Below, piece after piece: positions 46,780 through 54,726 of a stretch of DNA of 64,000 nt. The stretch covers positions 124,001 through 188,000 of the forward strand of contig NZ_FMWL01000001.1 of NCBI RefSeq assembly GCF_900103005.1, read 5' to 3'. The stretch is from Acidaminobacter hydrogenoformans DSM 2784 (GTDB taxonomy: Bacteria; Bacillota; Clostridia; Peptostreptococcales; Acidaminobacteraceae). How positions within the stretch are numbered: the stretch's first letter is position 1; each line of letters begins with the position of its first letter. Position numbers and translations under genes: made by a program. The notes below the pieces were generated by a model. The model had not been told where the DNA came from, did not search any database, and saw only the letters and a program-made list of their open reading frames with translations.

Positions 46780-47304
46780 TTACCCTCTGTCAAAAAACGG
46801 ACTCTTGCCCTTCACAGACAGCGGCATACCATAGGCAATTTTGACGTCGCTCTCAAACAGTCCCAGCTCTACCGCAGCTTTTCCAATGGAAAACATCACC
46901 CGGTTGTCCACCCGCCTGTTCGCCGCCAGGGAGACCGCAGAACCCACCGCGATCCCCAGGTCCGTCACGTCAAAGGTACAGATCCCCCCAGCCGCCTTGC
47001 TCTTCGCGCAGTCCTCATAACCGCACATGCCACAAGCTGGCACACCCCTCTGAGACAGCGTCGTGCCTATGAGCACCACCACTTCTGAACCCAGGATATT
47101 GCCTGCGTCACGACCGAAAAACGCCGCGCCGGACGCCTCCCCTATAGCTTTCATGCGCTCCGCCAAAGGCCCAAGGTCCTCACCCGTCAATACCATAGCT
47201 TCAACGTGGTCAACCCCACGGCCCTTAGGCGCCGTCTTCGCCGCCACGCACATATCCTGAGCCGTTCTCAGCACCGCTTCATGATAAACGTTATTATTTT
47301 TCAA
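46780..47304 (-). CDS. DUF2148 ferredoxin-domain protein
   Basis: A 174-residue protein of the DUF2148 family, which anaerobes often encode near oxidoreductases. Residues about 84-110 hold GVPACGMCGYEDCAKSKAAG with clustered Cys, resembling the CxxCxxxxC motif of CO-dehydrogenase/acetyl-CoA-synthase-type proteins, plus an upstream MCVAAKTAPKGRG block. It probably binds a 4Fe-4S cluster and acts as an electron carrier or regulator. The start is TTG 47304 after GGGAGGG. It lies between lysO and iorA on the same strand, so a link to ferredoxin supplied by IorAB is plausible. Confidence 0.78.
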   Translation of the reverse strand: MKNNNVYHEAVLRTAQDMCVAAKTAPKGRGVDHVEAMVLTGEDLGPLAERMKAIGEASGAAFFGRDAGNILGSEVVVLIGTTLSQRGVPACGMCGYEDCAKSKAAGGICTFDVTDLGIAVGSAVSLAANRRVDNRVMFSIGKAAVELGLFESDVKIAYGMPLSVKGKSPFFDRG

Positions 47305-47377
47305 TGTAAACCCTCCCTCTTAAGCTCTGCACACTATGAGTTCTGCAAAAATTCAACAATAAGCTCTTCAACAAGCT

Positions 47378-47974
47378 CTAAAGCCCATAGAAAAATGGCA
47401 CTAAAACCGGCACCAGGGCGGAAAGCACCACCCCGTTGAAGAACGCCATGATGGCCACCTCCGGATCCGTATACCTTGAAATCACCGGCAGCGTGGAGTC
47501 CATGGACGTCGCCCCCGCCGGCGCGATCACCGTGTAGCGGTTGAAGTATTTTGCTATAAACGGCACGCTGGCAATGGTCAGCAGCTCCCTGAAAATGTTA
47601 GAAATAAAAGCCACTGCCCCTGTCTGGGCCCCGTCCAGGGTTGTCAGCAGGATCCCGGACAGGCTGTACCAGCCATAGCCCGCCGCAATGGCCAGCCCCG
47701 TGGTTGCCGGCTGGTTGAAGATCACGCTCGCCGCGAAGCCCCCAATGGCGCTTCCCGCCACGATCCCCAGCGGTATGGCCACCAGCATGGCCCCGTGCTT
47801 TCGGATCTCCTTGAACACGGAAAGGTTGAGCCCCACCTCAATGCCAATCATTAAAATGAGGAAGTTCAGCGCCCACATGGTGAGGCTGCCAATCTGTTCC
47901 CCGGACTCAGGCGGCAAAACGAAATAGCCCAGCCCGACCCCGCACCCAATGGCGCCAATCAATACCCAGATCAT
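47378..47974 (-). CDS. lysO: LysO-type lysine exporter, C-terminal subunit
   Basis: A 198-residue membrane protein with about six helices, equal to the C-terminal part of E. coli LysO (YbjE). AAGYGWYSLSGILLTTLDGAQ, given here as the central block, and AGATSMDSTLPVISRYTD are the conserved features. It exports lysine, or thialysine. ATG 47974 overlaps the small upstream subunit gene by four bases (ATGA) and has GGGAGG before it. A longer reading to 48175 is in the wrong frame for the N-terminal partner and is rejected. Confidence 0.85.
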   Translation of the reverse strand: MIWVLIGAIGCGVGLGYFVLPPESGEQIGSLTMWALNFLILMIGIEVGLNLSVFKEIRKHGAMLVAIPLGIVAGSAIGGFAASVIFNQPATTGLAIAAGYGWYSLSGILLTTLDGAQTGAVAFISNIFRELLTIASVPFIAKYFNRYTVIAPAGATSMDSTLPVISRYTDPEVAIMAFFNGVVLSALVPVLVPFFYGL

Positions 47975-48252
47975 TTCGACTTCACCTCCCGGACGAGGAT
48001 TCTGCTGAGCCCGTAGACCACCAGGATGCTGAACACGCTGGTCAGCCCCGCGTAGGCGAAGGCCTGCAGTCCCAGCGACCTCATGTTCCCCAGGATTTCC
48101 TCGTTCAGGCCAATGGAAAGCCCCATAGAAAACAGCAGGAGCACAACCCCCACCTGCTGCAGCTTTCCAATCCACTTTTTCTGCTTTTCCCCAAACCTAA
48201 TAACTGCGCCGATGGTCACACCAACCACCAAAAACATCAATATACCCCACAT
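47971..48252 (-). CDS. LysO-type lysine exporter, small N-terminal subunit
   Basis: A 93-residue protein with three membrane helices (MWGILMFLVVGVTIGAVIRF, VVLLLFSMGLSIGLNEEI and a final AYAGLTSVFSILVVYGL). It corresponds to the N-terminal part of full-length LysO, here on its own gene, an arrangement common in Firmicutes. ATG 48252 has AAGGAG nine bases upstream. It is the first gene after the promoter at 48288-48316, coupled to lysO. Confidence 0.82.
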   Translation of the reverse strand: MWGILMFLVVGVTIGAVIRFGEKQKKWIGKLQQVGVVLLLFSMGLSIGLNEEILGNMRSLGLQAFAYAGLTSVFSILVVYGLSRILVREVKSK

Positions 48253-48287
48253 GTCAAATTTCTCCTTATGCAATAAATGTTACCTCT

Positions 48288-48316
48288 ATTCTACACGAAA
48301 TTTGGGACAGCGGCAA
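48288..48316 (-). promoter_or_regulatory. Promoter of the lysO-DUF2148-iorAB transcript
   Basis: TTGCCG (48316-48311), a 17-bp spacer and TAGAAT (48293-48288), with the small lysO gene starting about 36 bases downstream. The -35 box is only 4/6. Confidence 0.5.
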
Positions 48317-48378
48317 AGTCTCAGAAAAGCATCTGAGAAAAGAATGGCAAAATTGACGGTCACCCCTCCACACACCGG

Positions 48379-48406
48379 TTGACAGCCGGCGCAGGTCGTA
48401 TATAAT
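48379..48406 (+). promoter_or_regulatory. Promoter of the ABC-F gene
   Basis: Perfect TTGACA (48379-48384), a 16-bp spacer and perfect TATAAT (48401-48406). The leader is about 60 bases and contains one ACCATCGGC motif (48427-48435). Confidence 0.85.
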
Positions 48407-48472
48407 CTAACAGGTGGGAAACTGGAACCATCGGCGTAAAAGCCTCTTTATATAGAACGAAGGAGTTTGATC

Positions 48473-50029
48473 ATGAGTATTTTGAACGTCAAGAACTTAA
48501 GCCACGGATTTGGCGACCGCGCCATTTTCCACGACGTCTCGTTCCGCCTGCTCAAGGGTGACCACATTGGGCTCATTGGGGCAAACGGTGAGGGCAAATC
48601 ATCTTTTATGAACATCATCACCAACAAGCTGATGCCGGACGAGGGCGTGATCGAGTGGTCAAAGCGTGTCCGTGTCGGTTATCTGGACCAGCATACGTCA
48701 TTGAGTCCGGACCTGACGATCCGGGACGTCCTGAATAAGGCGTTCCAGTATCTGTTTGATCTGGAGACGGAGATGCACAGCCTGTTCGAGGCCATGGCGG
48801 ACGTTGAGCCGGACGAGCTCGAGGACATCCTGGAGGATACGGGTACCATTCAGGATCTTCTTGACCACAACGACTTTTACAACATTGACTCCAAGGTGGA
48901 GGAGGTCGCCCGGGCGCTGGGGCTCTCTGAGATTGGCCTTGAAAAGAGCGTCGCGGACCTGAGCGGCGGACAGAGAACCAAGGTTTTACTTGCGAAGCTT
49001 CTGCTTGAAAAGCCGGACATCCTGCTCCTGGACGAGCCAACGAACTATCTGGATGAGCCCCACATTGAGTGGCTGAAGCGGTATCTGAACAATTATGAGA
49101 ACGCGTTTATCCTGATCACCCACGACATTCCTTTCCTGAATTCCGTGGTCAACCTGATTTATCATATGGAAAATCAGAAGCTGGACCGCTATGTGGGCCA
49201 GTATGAAGACTTCATGGCGGTTTACGAAATGAAGAAAAGTCAGCTGGAGTCTGCCTACAAACGACAGCAGCAAGAGATCTCAGAGCTCGAGGACTTCGTC
49301 CAGAGGAACAAAGCCCGTGTGGCGACGCGCAACATGGCTATGTCCCGCCAGAAGAAGCTGGACAAGATCGACCGGATCGAGCTGGCCAAGGACAAGCCCA
49401 AGCCGGAATTTAATTTTAAGGAAGCCAGAGCTTCCGCAAAGGTCGTCTTTAAGACGACGGATCTGGTCATTGGCTATGACACCCCACTTTCAAAGCCTCT
49501 GAACCTGCAGCTGGAGCGGGGCCAGAAGGTGGCTTTGACCGGCGCCAATGGCCTCGGTAAGACGACACTGCTGAGAAGTATTTTGGGACTGATTCCGTCG
49601 ATCAGCGGTACGGTGGAGCTTGGGGATTACCTCTCTATTGGCTACTTCGAGCAGGAGATCAAAGAGGCGAACTACAACACGTGTATTGAAGAAATCTGGC
49701 AGACCTTCCCGGCCTATAACCAGTTTGAGGTGCGTTCGGCGCTGGCCAAGTGCGGTCTGACCACGAAGCATATTGAGAGCAAGGTGCTGGTTCTCAGCGG
49801 CGGCGAGCAGGCCAAGGTGCGCCTGTGCAAGCTGATCAACCGCGAATCTAACCTTCTCGTCCTGGACGAGCCGACCAACCACCTGGATGTGGACGCTAAA
49901 GAAGAGCTGAAGCGGGCACTGAAGGCGTATAAGGGCAGCGTCCTGCTCATCAGCCACGAACCGGAATTTTACCGGGATGTCGCGACAGAGGTCTGGAACT
50001 GCGAGGACTGGACGACGAAGATTTTTTAG
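48473..50029 (+). CDS. ABC-F family ATPase (ribosome-associated)
   Basis: A 518-residue cytoplasmic protein with two ABC ATPase domains and no membrane part. Domain 1: GANGEGKSS, LSGGQRTKVLLAKLL and LLLDEPTNYLD. The linker (about 235-315) is charged and helical, with RNKARVATRNMAMSRQKKLDK, the P-site-tRNA interaction motif of ABC-F proteins. Domain 2: GANGLGKTT, LSGGEQAKVRLCKL and VLDEPTNHLD. ABC-F factors clear stalled ribosomes or give antibiotic protection; which applies here is not shown. ATG 48473 follows AAGGAG. It is monocistronic with a strong promoter. Confidence 0.92.
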   Translation: MSILNVKNLSHGFGDRAIFHDVSFRLLKGDHIGLIGANGEGKSSFMNIITNKLMPDEGVIEWSKRVRVGYLDQHTSLSPDLTIRDVLNKAFQYLFDLETEMHSLFEAMADVEPDELEDILEDTGTIQDLLDHNDFYNIDSKVEEVARALGLSEIGLEKSVADLSGGQRTKVLLAKLLLEKPDILLLDEPTNYLDEPHIEWLKRYLNNYENAFILITHDIPFLNSVVNLIYHMENQKLDRYVGQYEDFMAVYEMKKSQLESAYKRQQQEISELEDFVQRNKARVATRNMAMSRQKKLDKIDRIELAKDKPKPEFNFKEARASAKVVFKTTDLVIGYDTPLSKPLNLQLERGQKVALTGANGLGKTTLLRSILGLIPSISGTVELGDYLSIGYFEQEIKEANYNTCIEEIWQTFPAYNQFEVRSALAKCGLTTKHIESKVLVLSGGEQAKVRLCKLINRESNLLVLDEPTNHLDVDAKEELKRALKAYKGSVLLISHEPEFYRDVATEVWNCEDWTTKIF

Positions 50030-50117
50030 GGCGGCCCAGTCCCCAACCGACATCTTCAGGCGGGCCCAGTCCCCAACCAACACTTTCAGGGCGGCCCAGT
50101 CCCCAACCAGCACTCGA
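50028..50117. repeat. Three 30-bp tandem units with GGCCCAGTCCCCAACC core, repeat locus 4
   Basis: Three units of exactly 30 bases start at 50028, 50058 and 50088, each with AGGGCGGCCCAGTCCCCAACC or a one- or two-base variant. The first overlaps the ABC-F stop codon. The core is the complement of the GGTTGGGGACTGGGCC repeat elsewhere. Confidence 0.9.
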
Positions 50118-50148
50118 ACCCCCGGTCACTAAACCGGGGGTTTTCCTT
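50117..50148 (+). terminator. Terminator of the ABC-F gene
   Basis: ACCCCCGGT, loop CACTAA, ACCGGGGGT and TTTTCC. It follows directly on the tandem repeats. Confidence 0.82.
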
Positions 50149-50153
50149 TACAC

Positions 50154-50186
50154 AAATAAAAAGCGGCGCCACGGGGCGTCGCTTTC
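50154..50186 (-). terminator. Terminator of the yedE-tusA-DUF3343 unit
   Basis: On the minus strand AAGCGACGCC, loop CCGT, GGCGCCGCTT, then TTTATTTG, 28 bases beyond the DUF3343 stop. Confidence 0.75.
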
Positions 50187-50213
50187 CTTTAATCTTTTGT
50201 ATGGGTGTTCCCG

Positions 50214-50462
50214 TCAATCGACCTCATTGGTCCAAAGCCTCAGAAATTCTTGTCCATTTACTCTGTAGACCGCATCCAGATCCTCGAAGACCAGGTCTTG
50301 ATAGTCTTCAAAGCTAAACCTGGCACAGACCCCACAGCTGGAGCTGATTTTTCTGGGAACGGGCATCAGCTTGCAGCTTTCGTCCACGGCTTTTAGCTTC
50401 CGTTCAAATTTTAGCGCACCTGCATGGGTGTGAAACGTCGCAATCAAATAGGTGTCTGCCAT
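50214..50462 (-). CDS. DUF3343 small protein (selenium/sulfur relay associated)
   Basis: An 82-residue soluble protein of the DUF3343 family. Hydrophobic strands and the segment PVPRKISSSCGVCARF (about 35-50) with an SCGVC pair are typical. Family members sit next to TusA-like and YedE-like genes in anaerobes and have been linked by genome context to selenium or sulfur handling; biochemical function is unproven. ATG 50462 follows GGCGG, nine bases downstream of tusA. Confidence 0.82.
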   Translation of the reverse strand: MADTYLIATFHTHAGALKFERKLKAVDESCKLMPVPRKISSSCGVCARFSFEDYQDLVFEDLDAVYRVNGQEFLRLWTNEVD

Positions 50463-50471
50463 AAAAGCCGC

Positions 50472-50687
50472 CTATTTGCTCGCGCGAATCAATGTATCCT
50501 CGCCGTTTGGGCTGGCATCGATCTGCTTGAAGCCTGCGCTTTTGAGAAAACGCGTGACGTTATTGAGGGCCGCCGCATTGTCCACGAGGACATCGACTGA
50601 AGAAGCGGCAGTCGAAGCCGCCAGCGCTTTCTTCGTCATGAGCACAGGTTGAGGGCAGGACATGCCCCGGGTATCTATCATAGCCAT
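50472..50687 (-). CDS. TusA/YedF-family sulfur or selenium carrier
   Basis: A 71-residue protein with the SirA/TusA fold. The active Cys is in RGMSCPQPVLMTKKAL (CPQP motif, about residue 10). These proteins relay persulfide, or selenium in the YedF branch, from cysteine desulfurases to targets. The ATG follows directly after the yedE stop, with GGAGG eight bases upstream. Being short, it lacks the C-terminal domain of full YedF selenium proteins. Confidence 0.9.
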   Translation of the reverse strand: MAMIDTRGMSCPQPVLMTKKALAASTAASSVDVLVDNAAALNNVTRFLKSAGFKQIDASPNGEDTLIRASK

Positions 50688-51764
50688 TTAGAGCGCCTCC
50701 TTCAGTTCTTTTGCTGGTTCAGTGACTTTGGGCAAATTCATCACGGAAATTACCGCAACCACGACAATCAACAAAATGACCGCAATCTGACCGCCTGCCG
50801 TCACGCCTTTGCCGCTGGAGGCCAAGCCAAAATTATGGGAAATAGCCGCGCCCACCATAAGGCCGAACACGGTCACTGCCGAATCTGAGTTCCCTTCGCC
50901 GGAGAGAATCAGCTGGCGAAGCGGGCAACCGCCGAGGAGCACACTGCCCCAGCCCGTCAGGAAGAGCCCGAGGAAGTTCCAGAGGCCATCCGTGTGGGCA
51001 ATCGGTTGATCAGCAAAGCCAAGGTTGAAAGTCCCCATTGCCAAGTTCCCGGCAAAAGCGGTCACCAGAATGGCCCCAATGCCCATCAGCAGGTAATAAT
51101 CCTTGAAGAGGATAGCGTCTCTGATACCACCCATGGTACAGAGTCGCGTCCTTTGAGCCGCGACGCCTGTGATGACGCCCGCACCCAGAGAGATCAGAAG
51201 TGGCGCGTGCAGAGCCCCTGGCCCTTCAGCGCTGAAGAAAAGAAACGCCGGAGCCGCTACGAGGAGCACCAGGAGACCCACCATGACCGCTGGGAGAAGA
51301 ACACCCTCCAAAGCATTTTGCTTGTAATTTCGCTTAAGTGAAAAGCCCTTGTTCAGAAAGACAATGCCCATGCCTATGCCTGCAGCAAAGCCCGCGAGTC
51401 CTACCAGAGCATTCAGATCCCCGGAACCCATTCTTAAGATCATTCGCAGCGGGCAGCCCAGGAAGACAAGCGCGCCAATCATAACCGCAATGGCCAAAAT
51501 AAATCGCGTGAATGGCGAAGATCCTCCACGTGCTGAAAATTCTTTGAAGAACATGGCGGAACCCGTAGCACCCAGAACAATGCCTATGACTTCCGGACGG
51601 ATGTACTGAACTACACCAGCCCTATGTAATCCAATTGCGCCGGCAATATCCCTGAGGAAACAGGCAATACATACGCCCATATTGGCAGGGTTACCGAACT
51701 TGACAAGCGCTACGGATAATAATCCAATGATCGCGCCCGCCATAATGATACTGCTTTTTTTCAT
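50688..51764 (-). CDS. yedE: YedE-family (putative selenium or thiosulfate) transporter
   Basis: A 358-residue membrane protein with about ten helices in two homologous halves. Conserved Cys-containing motifs are NMGVCIACFLRD, LGCPLRMILRMGSGD, QRTRLCTMGGIRDAILFKDY and LGGCPLRQLILSGEGN, which form the YeeE/YedE sulfur-transport signature. YedE members neighbouring TusA and a desulfurase are proposed selenium transporters; thiosulfate is an alternative. It is the first gene of yedE-tusA-DUF3343 and is divergent from the desulfurase gene. Confidence 0.88.
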   Translation of the reverse strand: MKKSSIIMAGAIIGLLSVALVKFGNPANMGVCIACFLRDIAGAIGLHRAGVVQYIRPEVIGIVLGATGSAMFFKEFSARGGSSPFTRFILAIAVMIGALVFLGCPLRMILRMGSGDLNALVGLAGFAAGIGMGIVFLNKGFSLKRNYKQNALEGVLLPAVMVGLLVLLVAAPAFLFFSAEGPGALHAPLLISLGAGVITGVAAQRTRLCTMGGIRDAILFKDYYLLMGIGAILVTAFAGNLAMGTFNLGFADQPIAHTDGLWNFLGLFLTGWGSVLLGGCPLRQLILSGEGNSDSAVTVFGLMVGAAISHNFGLASSGKGVTAGGQIAVILLIVVVAVISVMNLPKVTEPAKELKEAL

Positions 51765-51875
51765 GTCTTGAAACGCCTCTCTTTCTACATGGTTTTTCCA
51801 TTTCGTTTAGTTCATTTTGTTCACCGAACCCAGAATAACGCAATTTCCAGAATCCATCCAATTGTAAATATAAAT

Positions 51876-51890
51876 TGAGAGTGATTCTCG
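51876..51890. promoter_or_regulatory. Fur-family-box-like palindrome between yedE and the desulfurase
   Basis: TGAGAGT-G-ATTCTCG is a 7-1-7 inverted repeat with two mismatches and resembles Fur-family sites (TGAGAAT-N-ATTCTCA type). It lies in the 197-bp divergent region and could serve both directions. Confidence 0.4.
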
Positions 51891-51961
51891 ATAAAATAGT
51901 TCTATGGCAACCATCGGCAAAATTCTGTATTCTATAAGTAGACTCAGAGGGGGACTTGACT

Positions 51962-53104
51962 ATGTATTATTTCGACAACGGCGCGACATCTTTTCCAAAG
52001 GCACCAGGCGTTGCGGCAGCGGTCGCGGATTATATCGAGCACGTAGGCGTCAACGTGGGCCGCGGGTTTTATTCAGAGGCACTGGGGGCGGCCGGCGTCA
52101 TGCTGGACTGCAGGGAAAAGCTCCAGAGGCTGTTCAACGCGCCAGAGGGCTTCGAAACCATTTTCACCATGAACATCACCGAAAGCATCAACGTGATTCT
52201 AAAAGGGTATCTCAAGGCGGGGGACCATGTGATTGTCTCCTCACTTGAGCACAATGCCGTCATGCGGCCATTGGTTTCCCTGGAGCGCAGGGGGGTCACC
52301 TTCACGCGGGCGCCTTTTGACGCGGAAGGGGCGCTGGAGGTTGAAGCCCTGTCAGGGCTGATTCAACCCAACACTAAGTTAATCATGGTCACCCATGCTT
52401 CCAACGTCTGCGGCACATTGAATGACCTGAATCGCATAGGTGAACTCGCGGAGGCCCACGGTATTCCGCTGGTGGTGGACGCGGCTCAGACCGCAGGGGT
52501 TATGCCCATTGATCTTCAGAAAAATAAAGCAAAGGCTATCTGCTTCACCGGGCACAAGAGCCTTCTGGGGCCTCAGGGGATTGGCGGCTTTGTCATTGAC
52601 AAGGCTTTCGCCGCCATGGTCGAGCCCTTGATCGAAGGCGGGACCGGGAGCCGCTCGGATTCCGAGGCGCAGCCCGCCATGCTGCCGGACAAATTTGAAT
52701 CCGGAACGCAGAACCTGCCTGGGATTTACGGCTTGAACACGGCGCTTGATTATGTGAATGACGTAGGGATAGAGGCTATCCACGCCAAGGAGCTGCAGCT
52801 GACGGAACAGTTCATGAATGGGGTCCGTGATATGGAGGGCGTCCGTCTTGTAGGCAGACATGGGACTGAGAACCGGACTGCCGTGGTATCCATTGATTTT
52901 GAGCTGCACGACAATGCAGACATTGCTTATTTGCTGGACAGCGAGTACGACATCAAGACCCGGGTGGGGATGCACTGTGCGCCTTCTGCCCACAAAGCCC
53001 TGGGGACTTTCCCGCAGGGGACGGTGCGGTTCAGCTTTTCGTATTTTAATACGGAGGAAGAGATTGATTATCTGCTGGAGTCGCTGAGGAAGATTTTGGC
53101 TTAG
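51962..53104 (+). CDS. Cysteine desulfurase / selenocysteine lyase-like aminotransferase V
   Basis: A 380-residue PLP enzyme. It starts YYFDNGATSFPKAP, has the PLP Lys199 in CFTGHKSLLGPQGIGG, and the reactive Cys339 in RVGMHCAPSAHKALGT, close to the C-terminus as in SufS/CsdB-type proteins. It transfers sulfur, or selenium from selenocysteine, to an acceptor. Its neighbours yedE, tusA and DUF3343 suggest the carrier is the TusA-like protein. ATG 51962 lies eight bases after AGAGGGGG; a TTG two codons earlier is too close. Confidence 0.9.
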   Translation: MYYFDNGATSFPKAPGVAAAVADYIEHVGVNVGRGFYSEALGAAGVMLDCREKLQRLFNAPEGFETIFTMNITESINVILKGYLKAGDHVIVSSLEHNAVMRPLVSLERRGVTFTRAPFDAEGALEVEALSGLIQPNTKLIMVTHASNVCGTLNDLNRIGELAEAHGIPLVVDAAQTAGVMPIDLQKNKAKAICFTGHKSLLGPQGIGGFVIDKAFAAMVEPLIEGGTGSRSDSEAQPAMLPDKFESGTQNLPGIYGLNTALDYVNDVGIEAIHAKELQLTEQFMNGVRDMEGVRLVGRHGTENRTAVVSIDFELHDNADIAYLLDSEYDIKTRVGMHCAPSAHKALGTFPQGTVRFSFSYFNTEEEIDYLLESLRKILA

Positions 53105-53149
53105 GGGTGATAAAGGCAGAAGTTGAAGCACTATGTTGATGAAGATTAA

Positions 53150-53201
53150 GGATAAAGATCAAGGATAAAGATCAAGGATAAAGATCAAAGATAAAGATCA
53201 A
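53150..53201. repeat. Four 13-bp tandem repeats (GGATAAAGATCAA)
   Basis: Units begin at 53150, 53163, 53176 and 53189; the last differs at one base. They lie between the desulfurase stop and its terminator and have no open reading frame. Confidence 0.9.
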
Positions 53202-53206
53202 AAATG

Positions 53207-53258
53207 AAACCCCTTTTGCCGATGGTGGTGTGACCCAGACCATCGGCAAAAGGGGTTT
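53207..53258. terminator. Bidirectional terminator with paired ACCATCGGC motifs
   Basis: AAACCCCTTTTGCCGATGGT pairs with its complement around a 12-base loop, ending in T6. It separates the convergent desulfurase and molybdenum-hydroxylase genes; the stem is built from the ACCATCGGC motif. Confidence 0.88.
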
Positions 53259-53269
53259 TTTACTTGGAA

Positions 53270-53298
53270 GTTTGGTGGGGGACAGGCACCAACCAAAC
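53270..53298. repeat. GGGGGACAGGCACC repeat, locus 5
   Basis: GTTTGGTGGGGGACAGG is followed by CACCAACCAAAC, the outer arms pairing. It is a shorter copy of the palindromic family, immediately after the terminator. Confidence 0.8.
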
Positions 53299-53347
53299 AG
53301 GTTGACGCAAGCGGTAATAACGGCGCAATAGGTTTATGGATTTTCTT

Positions 53348-53836
53348 TCACCATTCCCCCTCAGACCGCCTGATCTCCTTCGCCCGTTCCACCGCGTCCC
53401 GGATGCCTTCGTAGCCGGTGCACCTGCAGAGGTTGGCGGAAAGCCACGCCCGCTGGATCGCCTCATCCGCCTCCGGGTGGGCTTCCAGCATGGCCCAGGC
53501 GTTGACCAGGAAGCCAGAGGTGCAGTAGCCGCACTGGAACCCGCCGCGCTCGACAAAAGCTTGCTGGATCGCCGTGTTTTGGAGGCCTTCCACGGTGGTG
53601 ATGCTGCGGCCATCCGCTTCCACCGCCAGCATCAGGCAGGCCTTCACAGGCTTATCGTCCAGGAGGACCGTGCAGGCCCCACAGTCGCCGTTCTCACAGC
53701 CGGGCTTGGCGCCGGTATGACCCGCCGCCTCTCTCAGGACCTGCAGCAGCGTATCCATGGGGCGCACCACCAGCTTTCTGGCTTTTCCGTTCAGCATTAC
53801 TACAATTTCACACAGTCCTGCATAGTGCTCCCTCAT
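53348..53836 (-). CDS. Molybdenum hydroxylase [2Fe-2S] subunit (XdhC/CoxS-like)
   Basis: A 162-residue protein with two [2Fe-2S] domains: a plant-ferredoxin domain with PGCENGDCGACTVLLD and a later Cys, and a helical domain with GGFQCGYCTSGF and LCRCTGYEGI. It carries electrons from the molybdenum centre to the FAD subunit of a xanthine-dehydrogenase-type enzyme. Its ATG overlaps the FAD-subunit stop by four bases. It is the last gene of the three-subunit set. Confidence 0.93.
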   Translation of the reverse strand: MREHYAGLCEIVVMLNGKARKLVVRPMDTLLQVLREAAGHTGAKPGCENGDCGACTVLLDDKPVKACLMLAVEADGRSITTVEGLQNTAIQQAFVERGGFQCGYCTSGFLVNAWAMLEAHPEADEAIQRAWLSANLCRCTGYEGIRDAVERAKEIRRSEGEW

Positions 53837-54726
53837 CTGGCCTCACCTGCCTCTTCTGTTTTCCCAAGCACGGTAAACGCCTCAACCAGGTCCCGTTTCA
53901 GCAGTCCCAGTTTGTACGCCTTTGATGCCCGTAGGTCGTCCACTGCCAGTTCCTCAAGGCGCTGCCACACCACCATGGCCTGTTCCTCAGGGGTTGCGTC
54001 TGCCTGAATGGCAGCGGCGGTCTTCTCCCCGTACCAGACATAGGCGGACACACCGCCCACCGCCGCTTTGTAGGCATCCCCCCGGCGGGTCACCACCACG
54101 TGACAGATGGGGTAGTCAATTTCAGTATGCTTCTGGCGCCGTCGCCTGAAAAAGCGGGTGGCCTGGCCGTCCACATCGTCCACAGAAGACACTGCTGACG
54201 GCGCGAGTTCAAAGCCCAGCAGCAGCTCCCCGGCCCTCAGCTGAAGCCGCTTGTGGAATGCTTCATGCAGAGGCTGTCTCACCAGTCCCTCAGATGTGTA
54301 TAGAACCGCGTCCGCACTCAGCGTCAGCAGCGCCAGGGCCATTTCCCTGTAGGGCAGCCGGCCGCAGAGGTTCCCACCAAGGGTCAGGGTGTTTCTGACC
54401 GTGTGGTCCGCAATGCCACTTGCAACTGCCTGCAGAAGCGAGCCCGGCAACTTGTCACTGAGCGCATTGAGGGACAGTCCCCCGCCGAGCCAGAGGGTAT
54501 CTTTATTTAGAGGGCTCAGGCCAACGCCATGGGCCGTGTAGGCTTCAATCCCTTTTAGGTCAATGACGACGTCCGCTTTGACAGAGCCCTTTCGCATGGC
54601 GGTTACAATTTCCGTGCCCCCGCTGAAGTAAAGGGGCGTCTGCCCGGCTTCAGCGACTTTGTTCCAGAGCTCAAAAGCCTCTTTGGGTGCCGATGGTCGT
54701 TCAAACACAAACTCAAACGGAATCAT
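53833..54726 (-). CDS. Molybdenum hydroxylase FAD-binding subunit (XdhB/CoxM-like)
   Basis: A 297-residue flavoprotein subunit. LYFSGGTEIVTAMRKG and LTLGGNLCGRLPYREMALALLTL are the FAD-binding loops of the CoxM family, whose usual pattern is GGT and GGN. It transfers electrons to a final acceptor. Overlaps on both sides by four bases show tight coupling. The N-terminus (FVFERPSAPKEAF) contains the ACCATCGGC motif in its DNA. Confidence 0.9.
   Translation of the reverse strand: MIPFEFVFERPSAPKEAFELWNKVAEAGQTPLYFSGGTEIVTAMRKGSVKADVVIDLKGIEAYTAHGVGLSPLNKDTLWLGGGLSLNALSDKLPGSLLQAVASGIADHTVRNTLTLGGNLCGRLPYREMALALLTLSADAVLYTSEGLVRQPLHEAFHKRLQLRAGELLLGFELAPSAVSSVDDVDGQATRFFRRRRQKHTEIDYPICHVVVTRRGDAYKAAVGGVSAYVWYGEKTAAAIQADATPEEQAMVVWQRLEELAVDDLRASKAYKLGLLKRDLVEAFTVLGKTEEAGEAR

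Noticed and set aside
47975-48175. N-terminal extension of the lysO frame
   Set aside because: It is out of frame with the N-terminal LysO subunit, which is coded by its own gene with a good start site.
50028-50117. Possible CRISPR array
   Set aside because: Three units of 30 bp with no unique spacers; they are tandem copies of the GGGGAC repeat, and no cas genes are near.
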